In this document: in pieces, positions 27,759 through 36,566 of the stretch
Numbering within the stretch: the first letter of the stretch is position 1
Layout of the letters: every line of letters starts with the position of its first letter
Origin: CAWGYT01 sp963826795
GTDB taxonomy: Bacteria > Planctomycetota > Planctomycetia > Pirellulales > Pirellulaceae
Reading direction: 5' to 3'
DNA: 64,000 nt
Assembly (NCBI GenBank): GCA_963826795.1
Contig: CAWGYT010000008.1
Span: 186,001 to 250,000 of the forward strand
Notes under the pieces: model-generated
Seen by the model: the letters and a program-made list of their open reading frames with translations, nothing else
Databases searched by the model: none
What the model was told of the DNA's origin: nothing
Program-made: the position numbers and the translations under genes

Positions 27759-28693
27759 AATTGCACCAGTACCAGAATCGTGCCGAACAACGAGAACACG
27801 CCGGCGCCGACCAGCAGCGTGGGAATCGAGGTGAGCCGCAGAGCGGGCCATCACCGACTCTACGACGCCGATGAGTACGGCGACCAAGACGGTTCCCGCG
27901 AGGAAGACAGCCCAATCAACTGCCGCGTAGCCAGACTGGATCGGTAGGGCCAGACGCACGATCAAAGCGGCGAAAACAAACAGCTTGATCGCGGCTCCAT
28001 ACAGAATCAGACCGAAAGCGGGGCCACTGTGGTCAAGCACCATGACTTCGTGAATCATCGTCAATTCCAGATGCGTGTTGGGATCATCAAAGGGGATGCG
28101 ACAGTTTTCAACGAGCAGCACGACGAACCAACTGATCAGGACCAGCAGCAGCGCGGATGCCGCGCCGGCCCAACCGGCAAGCAGCTTGCCGCCCAGCAAG
28201 TCGCTCATCGACAGCGTGCCGGTCACACGTGCCAGCACCAGAAGACCGAGAAACAGCACCGGCTCCGCCAAACACGCATACGTCGCTTCACGCGCTGAAC
28301 CCATTCCCTCGAACGCCGAACCCGTATCCAACGCCGCCGACATCGTAAAAAACCGGCCCAGCCCCAGGATGTAAGCCAACAAAATCAGGTCACCGGAAAA
28401 TGAGAGCGGGGCGCTCGGATGTCCCAAGGGCACGATCATGGCCGCGACCAAGCGCAGTCGCAAATCCCATCACCGGGCCAAAACGAAAGACCCAGGTCGT
28501 CGTTTCGCTGAAGACACTGTCTTTGCCGAATCAGCTTGCGCAGATCGAAGTACGCCTGTAACAGCGGTTGCCCGCTTCGCCCGCCGAATCGCGCCTTGAC
28601 GCGATTAATCACGCCCAGCAAAAAGGGCGGAAACAACAGCGTGGCGACGATGTGAACCGCCGTGTGGATCGACAGGGATTCGAACATGCTCAT
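27755..28693 (-). CDS. hyfC: HyfC/NuoH-like membrane anchor subunit, three frameshifts
   Basis: NuoH/HyfC subunits link the peripheral electron-transfer arm to the ion-pumping arm. The start MSMFESLSIHTAVHIVATLL is followed by FPPFLLGVINRVKARFGGR with the basic loop typical of NuoH. One-base slips occur near 28525, 28445 and 27840. Corrected, the sequence runs RKDSVFSETTTWVFRFGPVM - VAAMIVPLGHPSAPLSFSGD - LGRFFTMSAALDTGSAFEGM - ENCRIPFDDPNTHLELTMIH - ARLRLTSIPTLLVGAGVFSL. ENxRxPxDxPxTHxELTMIHE is the diagnostic NuoH/HyfC motif. Expected length is about 312 residues. Its stop overlaps the hyfE start. Confidence 0.85.
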
Positions 28694-28779
28694 TCCAACA
28701 TGTGATTCTTGATGAAGGTCGACAAACGTGTCATCACAGTCGCACTGCCGACCACGACCTGCCCAAAACGTCCAAGTGT

Positions 28780-30750
28780 CTAGTTCCACAGCAACAAGAA
28801 GACGACCACGACCAAGATGTACATCAAATAGGCTTGCAGACTGCCACTCTGTAGATATCGACCCCAGGAAAACACCCAGGTCACGGCCCGGACCGTAGGC
28901 AGCACGGCAGTCTGCAACACCGTGTCTTCAATGTGACTTTCAAAATCTGCATCCTCGGGGAATAGCTCCGTGATTCGGGGACGATGAACTTTCGGTTGCA
29001 GGGCCCAGGCAAACATACTCACGAGCATCTCGGCGAACGACGACGAGGTGTACTGCATTCGCGCGGACGGCGCGGCGTAACCACAATCCCACGTCGGACT
29101 GGTGGGGGCCCGCGAAACGCCCTTCATTAACAAGAACCCGATTCCGGCCAGCAGCAGCACGCCCAGGACGCTCGCCGCAACACTGATTTCCAGGAGGGGC
29201 GCGGATGCCGCCACGCCCAAGCCGCCGATGCCGGATCCGCTCCACGCGGACGCCATGCGATCCAGAAACGGTGCGACGCAGACCGGTGCGACACCGATCA
29301 CGCCGCAGCACGCGGACAGGATCACCATGGGTGCAAGCATTGCGAAACCGGCTTCGTGTCCCTGAGCCGCTTGCGCGCTGCGGGCGCGCCGAGGAACACA
29401 ATCCCGTAGACCTTGACAAAGCACGCCACCGCGAGGGCTCCGACAAGCGCCAGCGCCGGAGCGGCGAAGACGGCGGAACTAGCAGCCCCCGCTTCGGCCG
29501 TTGTCGCCACGCGGAACAAGCCGAGGTAGATCATCAGCTCGGAAACAAACCCGTTGAGCGGTGGAAGACCGCAAATCGCGACCGCGCCGATCAAGAAACA
29601 GTTGGCGGTCATCGGCATGCGTCGTGACAATCCGCCCATCACGTCGATCTCACGCGTCCCGACGCTGTGAATCACGGAGCCGGCGCCGAGGAATAACAAT
29701 GACTTGAACAGCGCATGATTCCAGACATGCAACATGCCGCCGCAAATACCCAGCAGAACCCAGAGCGGCTGATCGACGGCCCGACCGACGAGCGCCAAAC
29801 CCAACCCCATGATAATAATGCCGACGTTCTCGATGCTGTGATAAGCCAGCAGACGCTTGATGTCATGCTGCCCGATTGCAAAGGCCACGCCAAGGACCGC
29901 AGAAATCGCTCCCATTGCCAGCACAAACAGTCCCCAGTTCAGCGGCACTTCGGGGTAGAAGGTGCAGACACGAACAATCCCGTAAACGCCCATTTTAATC
30001 AACACGCCGGACATCACGGCCGACACGTGACTTGGCGCCTGCGCATGTGCCGATGGTAACCAGATGTGCATGGGCATAATGCCGGCTTTCGTGCCGAAGC
30101 CAAAGAAGGCCAAGATCGCCAGCGTAATCGCCATGGGCGTGCCGGTTTGCTTCAAGGTCGCAAAGTCAAAGGATCCGTTGATTGCATACAACAGAGCGAA
30201 CACGCCAAACGCACAGAGCGTCGCAAAGTGGCTGGCGGCGATGTACAACCAGGCGGCCTTGCGCGTTTCCGCAAGGTGATCTTCGGCACCAACCAGAAAC
30301 AAGGCGGCGACCGCCATCGTTTCCCAGGCGGCCAGGAACATGAGTCCGTCATGAGCGACGACTAAGAGCGTCATGGCACCGCTCATCAGACCGAAGAACC
30401 ACGAAACGCGGCGGCCGTTCTCCGGGTGCTCCGACTGTTTCCAATACTGCAATCCGTAGATCGAGGCCAGCGCCGTGACCAGCAAGATCGGCATCAGGAA
30501 AAAGGCCGAGATCCCGTCGAGGGCGATACTCGACCGAGACGTTCGCGATGGGCGAGGGAAACGACAGCGGATCGATCGGTCCGTCGACCCACCAGCGATA
30601 CACGGCGAACACTCCGAGCACATTGGCCGCGACGAGGATCAGCGTCGTCAGTCGCTGAGCCGCATTGGACCGCTTGCCGCACAGCACTGCCGGCAAACCG
30701 CTAATCGCCGCAGTCAAACCGCTAATGACAATGATTTCATGGCTCGTCAT
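28780..30750 (-). CDS. hyfB: HyfB/NuoM-like antiporter subunit, two frameshifts
   Basis: This large antiporter-like subunit of about 656 residues after correction starts MTSHEIIVISGLTAAISG. One-base slips near 30530-30545 and 29375-29388 interrupt it. The middle frame holds the family core: AAWETMAVAALFLVGAEDH with the pump glutamate, GFGTKAGIMPMHIWLPSAHA, GQHDIKRLLAYHSIENVGII, and HVWNHALFKSLLFLGAGSVI. The C-terminal frame has long hydrophobic helices and YAAPSARMQYTSSSFAEMLV as in HyfB. It follows the histidine kinase by 51 bases on the same strand, so it probably shares its transcript and regulation. Function: ion translocation in the membrane arm. Confidence 0.85.
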
Positions 30751-30801
30751 GAGAGGTGCCGGTGATTCATTCTTGGGTGGATCGTCGTGGATCGTCGAGA
30801 C

Positions 30802-32241
30802 TCAAGCCGTCGGGTAGGCGGTCGCCATCAAGGAAGGTCCCGCCACGCCGCGAACGGGATCTCTTGGCAGGTTCACCGTAAAACAAGTTCCGTCGCCGGG
30901 TCGGCTCTCAACGTCGATGGTGCCATCGTGAGTGCTGACGATTGCCTGGCAAATACTCAAGCCCAGACCCGTCCCGCGTTTGTCGGCGGCGCCCGTTCGC
31001 GGTCGATGGCCCTGAAAGAAACGGTCAAAGACTCGCGGCAAGTCATCCGGCGGAATGCCCGGCCCGCTATCGCGGACGATGAAGACCACCGATTCCTGCC
31101 GGGCATCAACCCTTAATTGAACGCCGACGCGTCCACCGGCAGGCGTAAACTTAAGAGCGTTATCGAGGAGGTTATAGATGACTTGGCGCAAGTGCTGCGG
31201 GTTACCCCGTACTTCCGCCGCGGGCAGAGCCGGGCAGTCCAGTCGAACGTCGCGATATTCGGCGACACCACCAAACATGTCCATCGCTTTCTCGACCAAT
31301 TCGTCGAATCGCACCTGTTGCTTGTCCACTTTCAATCGCTCGGTTTCCGTTTCCGACAACAGGAGCAGCTGATTGACCAGCAATTCGAGACTCGCCGACT
31401 CCTCAAGGATCTCCGTCAGCAACTCTTCGAACTCTTGATTCGTGCGGCCCCCAGCCAGAGCAACCTCGATGCTGGCTCGAATTGAAGCCAGCGGCGTGCG
31501 CAGCTCATGGGCCGAGTTCGCCAGGAAATCGCGACGCTGCTGCAAGTGACTACCGATGCGGTCCAGCAGCCGGTTAAACGTTTCCGACAACCGGTCTAGC
31601 TCGTCGCCGGTGCCGCGAATCTCCAGTCGTTCGTTGAGTTGCGATGGTCGCAGCCGCGCGGTTGTCGCGATGATTTGTCCCAACGGTCGAGTGGCTCGAC
31701 CGGCCAGCCAATAACCGCACAGGGGAGCAATCACTAAGACGCCACTGGCGGCCAAGGCCACAAACCGGTCCAGCCTCGCTACGTCGGCATTCAGCAATTC
31801 CAACGACGCGCCGACTCGAATCTGGACATTCGACTCGGACATCGACCGAGATAGCACGCGCCAGGGTCCAACCGTTTGCGCCTGCCGGTCGCCGCTCGGC
31901 TTTGCAAGGCTTGACGGCGGCGCATGCTTCGATTTGTAGCGAATCCCGTTGTCCGAGCTGATCAGTTCCGCAAACCAGTTATGCTGTGTGTGCCCTGCGT
32001 CTTTCCGGTCCAGTTGTTCAGAAAGCGTATGCACATCTTCGTGTTCACTTAGCGCAAGCTCGATCTCCCGCAGATCGTCGCGCAAGACCTGGTCCAATTC
32101 TCGCATCAGCGTCAGCCGAACACCTTCGCGTAGTACAATCAAAGTCACGCAGGCTGAGACGACCACGACCGCGGCATTCCAGACCATCAGCCGGAAACGC
32201 AAAGTTCGCAGCACCGACTTCCTAGTTCGTGCGGAATGCAT
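30802..32241 (-). CDS. Sensor histidine kinase (OmpR-partner type)
   Basis: This 479-residue kinase has an N-terminal transmembrane helix (about 18-38), a periplasmic sensor region of about 120 residues, a second helix near 165-185 and a HAMP linker (ATRPLGQIIATTARL). The H-box is SAHELRTPLASIRASIEVAL. The N-box is NLLDNALKFTPAGG, and the glycine boxes are DSGPGIPPDDLPRVFDRFF and GTGLGLSICQAIV. All catalytic motifs are present. Its start overlaps the end of the response-regulator gene by 20 bases, so the pair is coupled. Location directly upstream of hyfB suggests that it controls the Hyf-like complex; the signal is not deducible. Confidence 0.95.
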   Translation of the reverse strand: MHSARTRKSVLRTLRFRLMVWNAAVVVVSACVTLIVLREGVRLTLMRELDQVLRDDLREIELALSEHEDVHTLSEQLDRKDAGHTQHNWFAELISSDNGIRYKSKHAPPSSLAKPSGDRQAQTVGPWRVLSRSMSESNVQIRVGASLELLNADVARLDRFVALAASGVLVIAPLCGYWLAGRATRPLGQIIATTARLRPSQLNERLEIRGTGDELDRLSETFNRLLDRIGSHLQQRRDFLANSAHELRTPLASIRASIEVALAGGRTNQEFEELLTEILEESASLELLVNQLLLLSETETERLKVDKQQVRFDELVEKAMDMFGGVAEYRDVRLDCPALPAAEVRGNPQHLRQVIYNLLDNALKFTPAGGRVGVQLRVDARQESVVFIVRDSGPGIPPDDLPRVFDRFFQGHRPRTGAADKRGTGLGLSICQAIVSTHDGTIDVESRPGDGTCFTVNLPRDPVRGVAGPSLMATAYPTA

Positions 32242-32893
32242 ATCCGATTCCTCGCACGGTCTGAATCAGACGCGGTTCAAATCCACGATCGACTTTCGCT
32301 CGCAACCGATTGATATGGACTTCGATCACATTCGTGACACCCACCCAATTCGCGTCCCAAAGATGCTCGCACAGCATCTGCCTCGTCACGGTTTGATTCG
32401 CGTTTCGCATCAGGACTTCGAGCAAGCTGAACTCCGTGGGCGTAAGTTCGATCTCCTTGCCGTCTCGCATGACGCGTCGCGTGCGCAGATCCAAGGATAG
32501 CGGCCCGTCGATCAATTCAACTCGGGCCGCCATGCCGCCGCGGCGAGCCAGCGCTCCCAACCGTGCGGCAAGCTCGGCAAACGCGAACGGCTTGACCAGA
32601 TAGTCGTCCGCCCCGGCATTGAGCCCTTTGACGCGTTCGTCGACCGAACCCAGCGCTGTCAGGACGAGCACGGGCGTTTCGTTTTCGCTGGCTCGCAAGC
32701 GCCGCAATACTTCGAGTCCGGCGATATCAGGCAACATCAAGTCAAGGACAATCACATCAAAGGCTCGCGCGGATATCTGACGGAGCGCGTCGACACCGGC
32801 CGTCACCAACTCACACGCGTGCCCCGCATCCGTCAGGCCGCGATGGACGGACTTGCCAAGCAGCGTGTCGTCTTCGACCAGCAGCAGATTCAT
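32222..32893 (-). CDS. OmpR-family response regulator
   Basis: The protein has 223 residues from the ATG at 32893. The receiver domain has the acidic pair in VEDDTLLG, phosphorylation site Asp in VIVLDLMLPD and Lys in LVKPF. The winged-helix output domain includes ELTPTEFSLLEVLMRNANQT, then TNVIEVHINRLRAKVDRGFE and the terminal IQTVRGIGYAF hallmark. The frame stays open upstream to 32989, but only through the repeat array, so 32893 is the natural start. It pairs with the adjacent histidine kinase and probably binds in the divergent region 32894-33313. Confidence 0.95.
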   Translation of the reverse strand: MNLLLVEDDTLLGKSVHRGLTDAGHACELVTAGVDALRQISARAFDVIVLDLMLPDIAGLEVLRRLRASENETPVLVLTALGSVDERVKGLNAGADDYLVKPFAFAELAARLGALARRGGMAARVELIDGPLSLDLRTRRVMRDGKEIELTPTEFSLLEVLMRNANQTVTRQMLCEHLWDANWVGVTNVIEVHINRLRAKVDRGFEPRLIQTVRGIGYAFRTN

Positions 32894-32910
32894 GGTTGTG
32901 GTTGCGTTGG

Positions 32911-33073
32911 GAAAAGGGGTCAGGTCCCAAAAGTGCGGAGCACCCGTCCGGGAAAAGGGGTCAGGTCCCGAGAGTGCAAAGCACCCCAAAGGTCGTTCCG
33001 GGAAAAGGGGTCACGTCCCAAAGTGCGAAGCAGCCGAAGGGCCCTTCCGGCTTTTGGGACCTGACCCCTTTTC
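32911..33073. repeat. Compound repeat with 23-bp perfect inverted ends
   Basis: The first 23 bases (32911-32933, core AAAAGGGGTCAGGTCCC) are the exact reverse complement of 33051-33073. Between them, two more direct copies of GGAAAAGGGGTCA(G/C)GTCCC start near 32951 and 33001, each followed by GTGC(A/G)AAGCA. Another partial inverted motif (GACCCCTTTTCCC) follows near 33080. The GGGGTCAGGTC core is the same as in the ends of copies A to C. It fills the gap between the divergent hyf arms, where it could separate or influence the two promoters. Confidence 0.85.
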
Positions 33074-33313
33074 TCACCGACCCCTTTTCCCAACCCTGTT
33101 ATCTCCTTTTACCGCGGCGAATTCGAGAGCGGTTTTGGAATTCCGTTCAGATTTCTTCTGTGGGCCTGGAGGACAGACGAAAGCTTACAGATTTGTAATC
33201 CAGAATCTGGTTCACGAGGAATCCGAAAAACGCTACTTGTGTAGAGACATCGAAAGTGCGATGGTGAACCCGGAGCTCGGTCAAACGCTGGACGCGCGTG
33301 TCGGAAGTTATGC

Positions 33314-34012
33314 ATGCAATTGAACTTGTCCCAAGTCGCACGTTTGTTTTCGGTGTCGGAGAACACGGTGACCCTCTGGGTTCGGCAGCGGAACCTGCCG
33401 GCGCATGAGATCAATTCTCAGTACCGATTCGACCGTGCCGAGTTACTTGAATGGGCCGCCACGAATGAACGACGCTTCTCACCGGGCATGTTCCAGGAGA
33501 TCAACGGCGATTTCGTGGGCGAGCTGAGCCTTGCCAGCGCGTTGCAACGCGGCGGAGTCTCCCTGCGAGTGAGTGGCAACGACCGGTACGACGTGTTCCG
33601 GAAGGCGATCGAGGAACTGCCCCTTCCGCCATCCTTCGACCGCGAGGGGTTGCTTGGCTTGATGATTGCCCGCGAGAAGTCGGGGGGCACGGCGATTGGG
33701 AGCGGGATCGCGATCCCGCATCCTCGCTACCCGGTCGTACTGCCCGACAATCTTTCGGTGGTCCGCGCTTGCTATCTGGAGCATCCTTTGGACTATCACG
33801 CGGCCGATGGCAAATTGGTGGATACGCTATTCCTGATGGTCTGTCCGACGGTGCACGAACACTTGCAGCTTCTGGCGCGACTCGCCTGCGTGTTGCAGTC
33901 GGCTGAGTTTCGCAAGTTGCTGGCTTCGCATCCCGACCCGACTCGGCTGGTCTCGGCCGTGCGGGCCGAAGAGGCCGAGTTCGCCGAAGATCCGGAGCGA
34001 AACCAAGCATGA
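33314..34012 (+). CDS. HTH DNA-binding domain fused to a PTS EIIA (PtsN-like) domain
   Basis: Residues 1-50 form an excisionase/MerR-like helix-turn-helix (LSQVARLFSVSENTVTLWVR, LPAHEINSQYRFDRAELLEW). Residues 70-220 form an EIIA-fructose/PtsN-type domain with the phosphorylatable histidine in GSGIAIPHPRY (H136) and SVVRACYLEHPLDYHAADGK downstream. Such a fusion could couple PTS phosphorylation state to transcription or complex activity; this is inferred. GGAAG lies about 7 bases before the ATG at 33314. The stop overlaps the hyfG start (ATGA), so it is the first gene of the soluble-arm operon. No EI, HPr or EIIB gene is visible in the window. Confidence 0.85.
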   Translation: MQLNLSQVARLFSVSENTVTLWVRQRNLPAHEINSQYRFDRAELLEWAATNERRFSPGMFQEINGDFVGELSLASALQRGGVSLRVSGNDRYDVFRKAIEELPLPPSFDREGLLGLMIAREKSGGTAIGSGIAIPHPRYPVVLPDNLSVVRACYLEHPLDYHAADGKLVDTLFLMVCPTVHEHLQLLARLACVLQSAEFRKLLASHPDPTRLVSAVRAEEAEFAEDPERNQA

Positions 34013-35550
34013 TTGCCTTGGCTGAATGCCTTCGGACGCTCAACGGCAAGCCCGTCAAGTTGCTTGAAGTTCCAGTGACGCCATTGGACGTCTTCCGGCG
34101 AACATTGCACAGTCAACTTTCGCTCAGCAGCAGCGAACTATCGGCGTTGTTTGGCGTACCCGTCGCCGCTCACTCCTTGCGGATTTTCGCCGTGACAAGT
34201 GACGGTTCGACGGGGCAAATCGCGATTTTTGCGACGGATGTCGGCCAGCGTTATCCGGCGTTGACGCCCCAGAACACGCAGGCGCATTGGTTCGAACGCG
34301 AGATTGCTGAGCAATGGGGTGTCGTACCGGAGGGCCATCCCTGGCTCAAACCTATTCGGTCCCACCATTCGTACCGTGACGGTCAGGACGCGTGGGGACG
34401 CGCGGTCGGTGAATGCATTCTGCCCTGTGTCCAGCCGGCTGGAACGGACTACTTTAAGGTTCGTGGCGACGAAATCCACGAAGTCGCGGTGGGGCCCGTG
34501 CACGCGGGTGTCATCGAGCCTGGCCACTTTCGGTTTCAATGTCATGGTGAGCATGTATTCACGCTGGAGATCGAACTCGGTTATCAGCATCGCGGGATCG
34601 AACGCCAGTTGGTTGGCGGGCCCGGGAAGCGAACGCTGCATTATATGGAAACGCTCGCCGGCGACACTTCCGTCGGCCATGCAACAGCGTACTGTCAGCT
34701 GTGCGAGGGACTAGCCGGCGTGGAGGCCCCAATTCGCGCTCAAGTGATCCGCACGGTCGCTTTGGAACTGGAACGATTGGCGAATCACGCGGGCGATTTG
34801 GGTGCGCTGGCGGGCGACGTCGGCTATTTGCCAACGCTGTCGTTTTGCGGGCGGATACGCGGAGACTTCCTGAACGCGACCGCCCTGGTCTGTGGCAGCC
34901 GGTTTGGACGTGGTTTGGTGCGCCCAGGTGGCGTGGCCTTCGACCTGGATGCAGGCATGGTCGCCGAGCTTCAGAAACGTATCTCGGCAGCGCAGCGCGA
35001 CGTAACCGGCGCGGCGAATCTGTTGTGGTCATCTGCCTCCGTCATGGAGCGATTCGAAAATACCGGCCTGGTGTCGTTGGAGGTTGCCAAGGCACTGGGC
35101 ATCATCGGCATGGCTGGACGGGCATCGGGCAACGACCGCGACGTGCGCCGTGATCTGCCCTCGGGCTACTACCGATTTTCGCAACTTCCCGTGTCGACCT
35201 GGCATACCGGCGATGCATTCGCACGAGCCTACGTCCGACACCTCGAGATCCAGCGTTCGTGCGACTTCTTGCGGGAACAGTTGCCGCAGTTGCCAGGCGG
35301 AGAGTGTGCGCGCGAACTTGGCTCGCTCCAGCCCGATTCAATCGTCGTGTCGCTGGTCGAAGGCTGGCGGGGCGAGATCTGCCACGTCGCGCTGACGGAC
35401 AGCGAAGGCAGGTTTGCCCATTACAAAGTCGTCGATCCGAGTTTTCACAACTGGATCGGCTTGGCGATGTCACTGCGAGATCAACAGATCTCGGATTTTC
35501 CGTTGTGCAATAAGAGTTTCAACCTGAGTTACTGCGGACACGATTTGTAA
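34009..35550 (+). CDS. hyfG: HyfG/NuoCD-like large subunit of an Ehr-type complex
   Basis: This 513-residue fusion has an N-terminal NuoC/30-kDa part and a C-terminal NuoD/hydrogenase-large-subunit part. NuoC-like features include HWFEREIAEQWGVVPEGHPW. The large-subunit part has ELGYQHRGIERQL, then TAYCQLCEG with C229-x2-C232 at the position of the L1 nickel ligands. LELERLANHAGDLGALAGDV follows. The C-terminus reads CNKSFNLSYCGHDL (C500, C509) instead of the L2 motif DPCxxC of active group-4 hydrogenases. The protein therefore resembles energy-converting hydrogenase-related (Ehr) complexes whose NiFe site is incomplete or changed. The electron partner is unknown. It is translationally coupled to the EIIA fusion. 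Confidence 0.85.
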   Translation: MIALAECLRTLNGKPVKLLEVPVTPLDVFRRTLHSQLSLSSSELSALFGVPVAAHSLRIFAVTSDGSTGQIAIFATDVGQRYPALTPQNTQAHWFEREIAEQWGVVPEGHPWLKPIRSHHSYRDGQDAWGRAVGECILPCVQPAGTDYFKVRGDEIHEVAVGPVHAGVIEPGHFRFQCHGEHVFTLEIELGYQHRGIERQLVGGPGKRTLHYMETLAGDTSVGHATAYCQLCEGLAGVEAPIRAQVIRTVALELERLANHAGDLGALAGDVGYLPTLSFCGRIRGDFLNATALVCGSRFGRGLVRPGGVAFDLDAGMVAELQKRISAAQRDVTGAANLLWSSASVMERFENTGLVSLEVAKALGIIGMAGRASGNDRDVRRDLPSGYYRFSQLPVSTWHTGDAFARAYVRHLEIQRSCDFLREQLPQLPGGECARELGSLQPDSIVVSLVEGWRGEICHVALTDSEGRFAHYKVVDPSFHNWIGLAMSLRDQQISDFPLCNKSFNLSYCGHDL

Positions 35551-35656
35551 TGCCATTCCAGCAGAGCCACGAAAGTCGGCAGGAAGAACGCGAATTGTGC
35601 TCGCATCGGAGCCGATGATCGGCTCGTCACGCAAATCCGACACCGGTGAAGGTCCA

Positions 35657-36430
35657 ATGCTAAAATTATCAACGAACGCATCAAACAGGGATATCGGACG
35701 ATCTCGTTTCCAGCCGGCGAGCTGCCGATCTTGCCGGACCGGTATCGTGGCCTGCCGGTCATCGACTCGTCGAAGTGCCCGGATGGATGTGCGAAGTGTG
35801 CGGAAGCTTGTCCGACGGATGCGATCGCGATCGACGGACGCATGACGATCGACCTCGGACGCTGCCTTTTCTGTACCGATTGCCAGAACGCCTGCCCCGA
35901 AGGGGCGATCAAGTATACGCAAGACTTTCGCCTCGCGACACGCACGCGTCAAGGCTTGGTCACCGACGGGAAAGCCTTTGCATTAGCCGAAGTCCATCGA
36001 TCAGAAAAGCCGCAAGCTGTTCGGCCATTCGCTGCACCTGCGACAGGTCAGTGCGGGCGGTTGTAATGCCTGTGAAGCAGACATTAACGTACTGGCGACG
36101 GTGGTCTTCGATCTGGGCCGCTTCGGCATCCGCATCGTCGCTTCGCCACGCCACGCTGACGGCCTGATCGTGACCGGCCCGGTGACTGCGAACATGAAGC
36201 TTGCCTTGGAAAAGACTTATGCGGCGACACCGGCACCCAAGTTTGTGATTGCCGTGGGAGCCTGTGCGATTAGCGGCGGGCTCTTTCGCGACCACGAGGA
36301 ACAGCACGACGGGTGTGACCGCGTCTTGCCCGTCGACATGTACATTCCGGGTTGCCCACCCCACCCGTTGACCATTCTGGATGGCCTTCTGCGACTGTTG
36401 GGACGAATCGAAGCGGGCAGTCAGGGCTGA
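35657..36430 (+). CDS. hyfHI: Fused ferredoxin (HyfH-like) and NuoB/HyfI-like subunit, two frameshifts
   Basis: The ATG at 35657 has GAAGG 6 bases upstream. One A is missing from the A-run at 35662-35665; restoring it gives MLKIINERIKQGYRTISF. A two-cluster ferredoxin domain follows: CPDGCAKCAEACP and CLFCTDCQNACP. Near 35991 one extra base interrupts EVIDQKSRK. The NuoB-like domain comes next: GGCNACEADI, VGACAISGG and IPGCPPHPLTILDGLL. The CxxC spacing is that of hydrogenase small subunits rather than the CC of complex I NuoB. These cysteines should bind the proximal 4Fe-4S cluster facing HyfG. HyfH and HyfI are separate proteins in E. coli hydrogenase 4; here they appear to be one of about 257 residues. 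Confidence 0.75.
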
Positions 36431-36432
36431 AC

Positions 36433-36480
36433 GCCCGGCGGTGCTCGTGCCCGGCGGTGCTCGTGCCTGGCGGTGCTCAA
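36433..36480. repeat. 16-bp tandem repeat, three copies
   Basis: Three consecutive units of GCCCGGCGGTGCTCGT occupy 36433-36448, 36449-36464 and 36465-36480, the last with three changes. They start two bases after the hyfHI stop, in the gap between convergent genes. Confidence 0.85.
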
Positions 36481-36566
36481 GACGTGGCCGACCGTTCTCA
36501 AGGCCTGACGCCGCCGTCGTCAGGTGGGCTCCTCAGAGGACGCTGCACGAACACGGGAGGGCGAGG

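Noticed and set aside
25568..36430. Cluster as ordinary complex I (nuo)
   Set aside because: HyfE is present, NuoA, NuoJ and diaphorase genes are absent in the cluster, and the NuoB-like domain has CxxC rather than CC. It fits group-4-hydrogenase/Ehr better.
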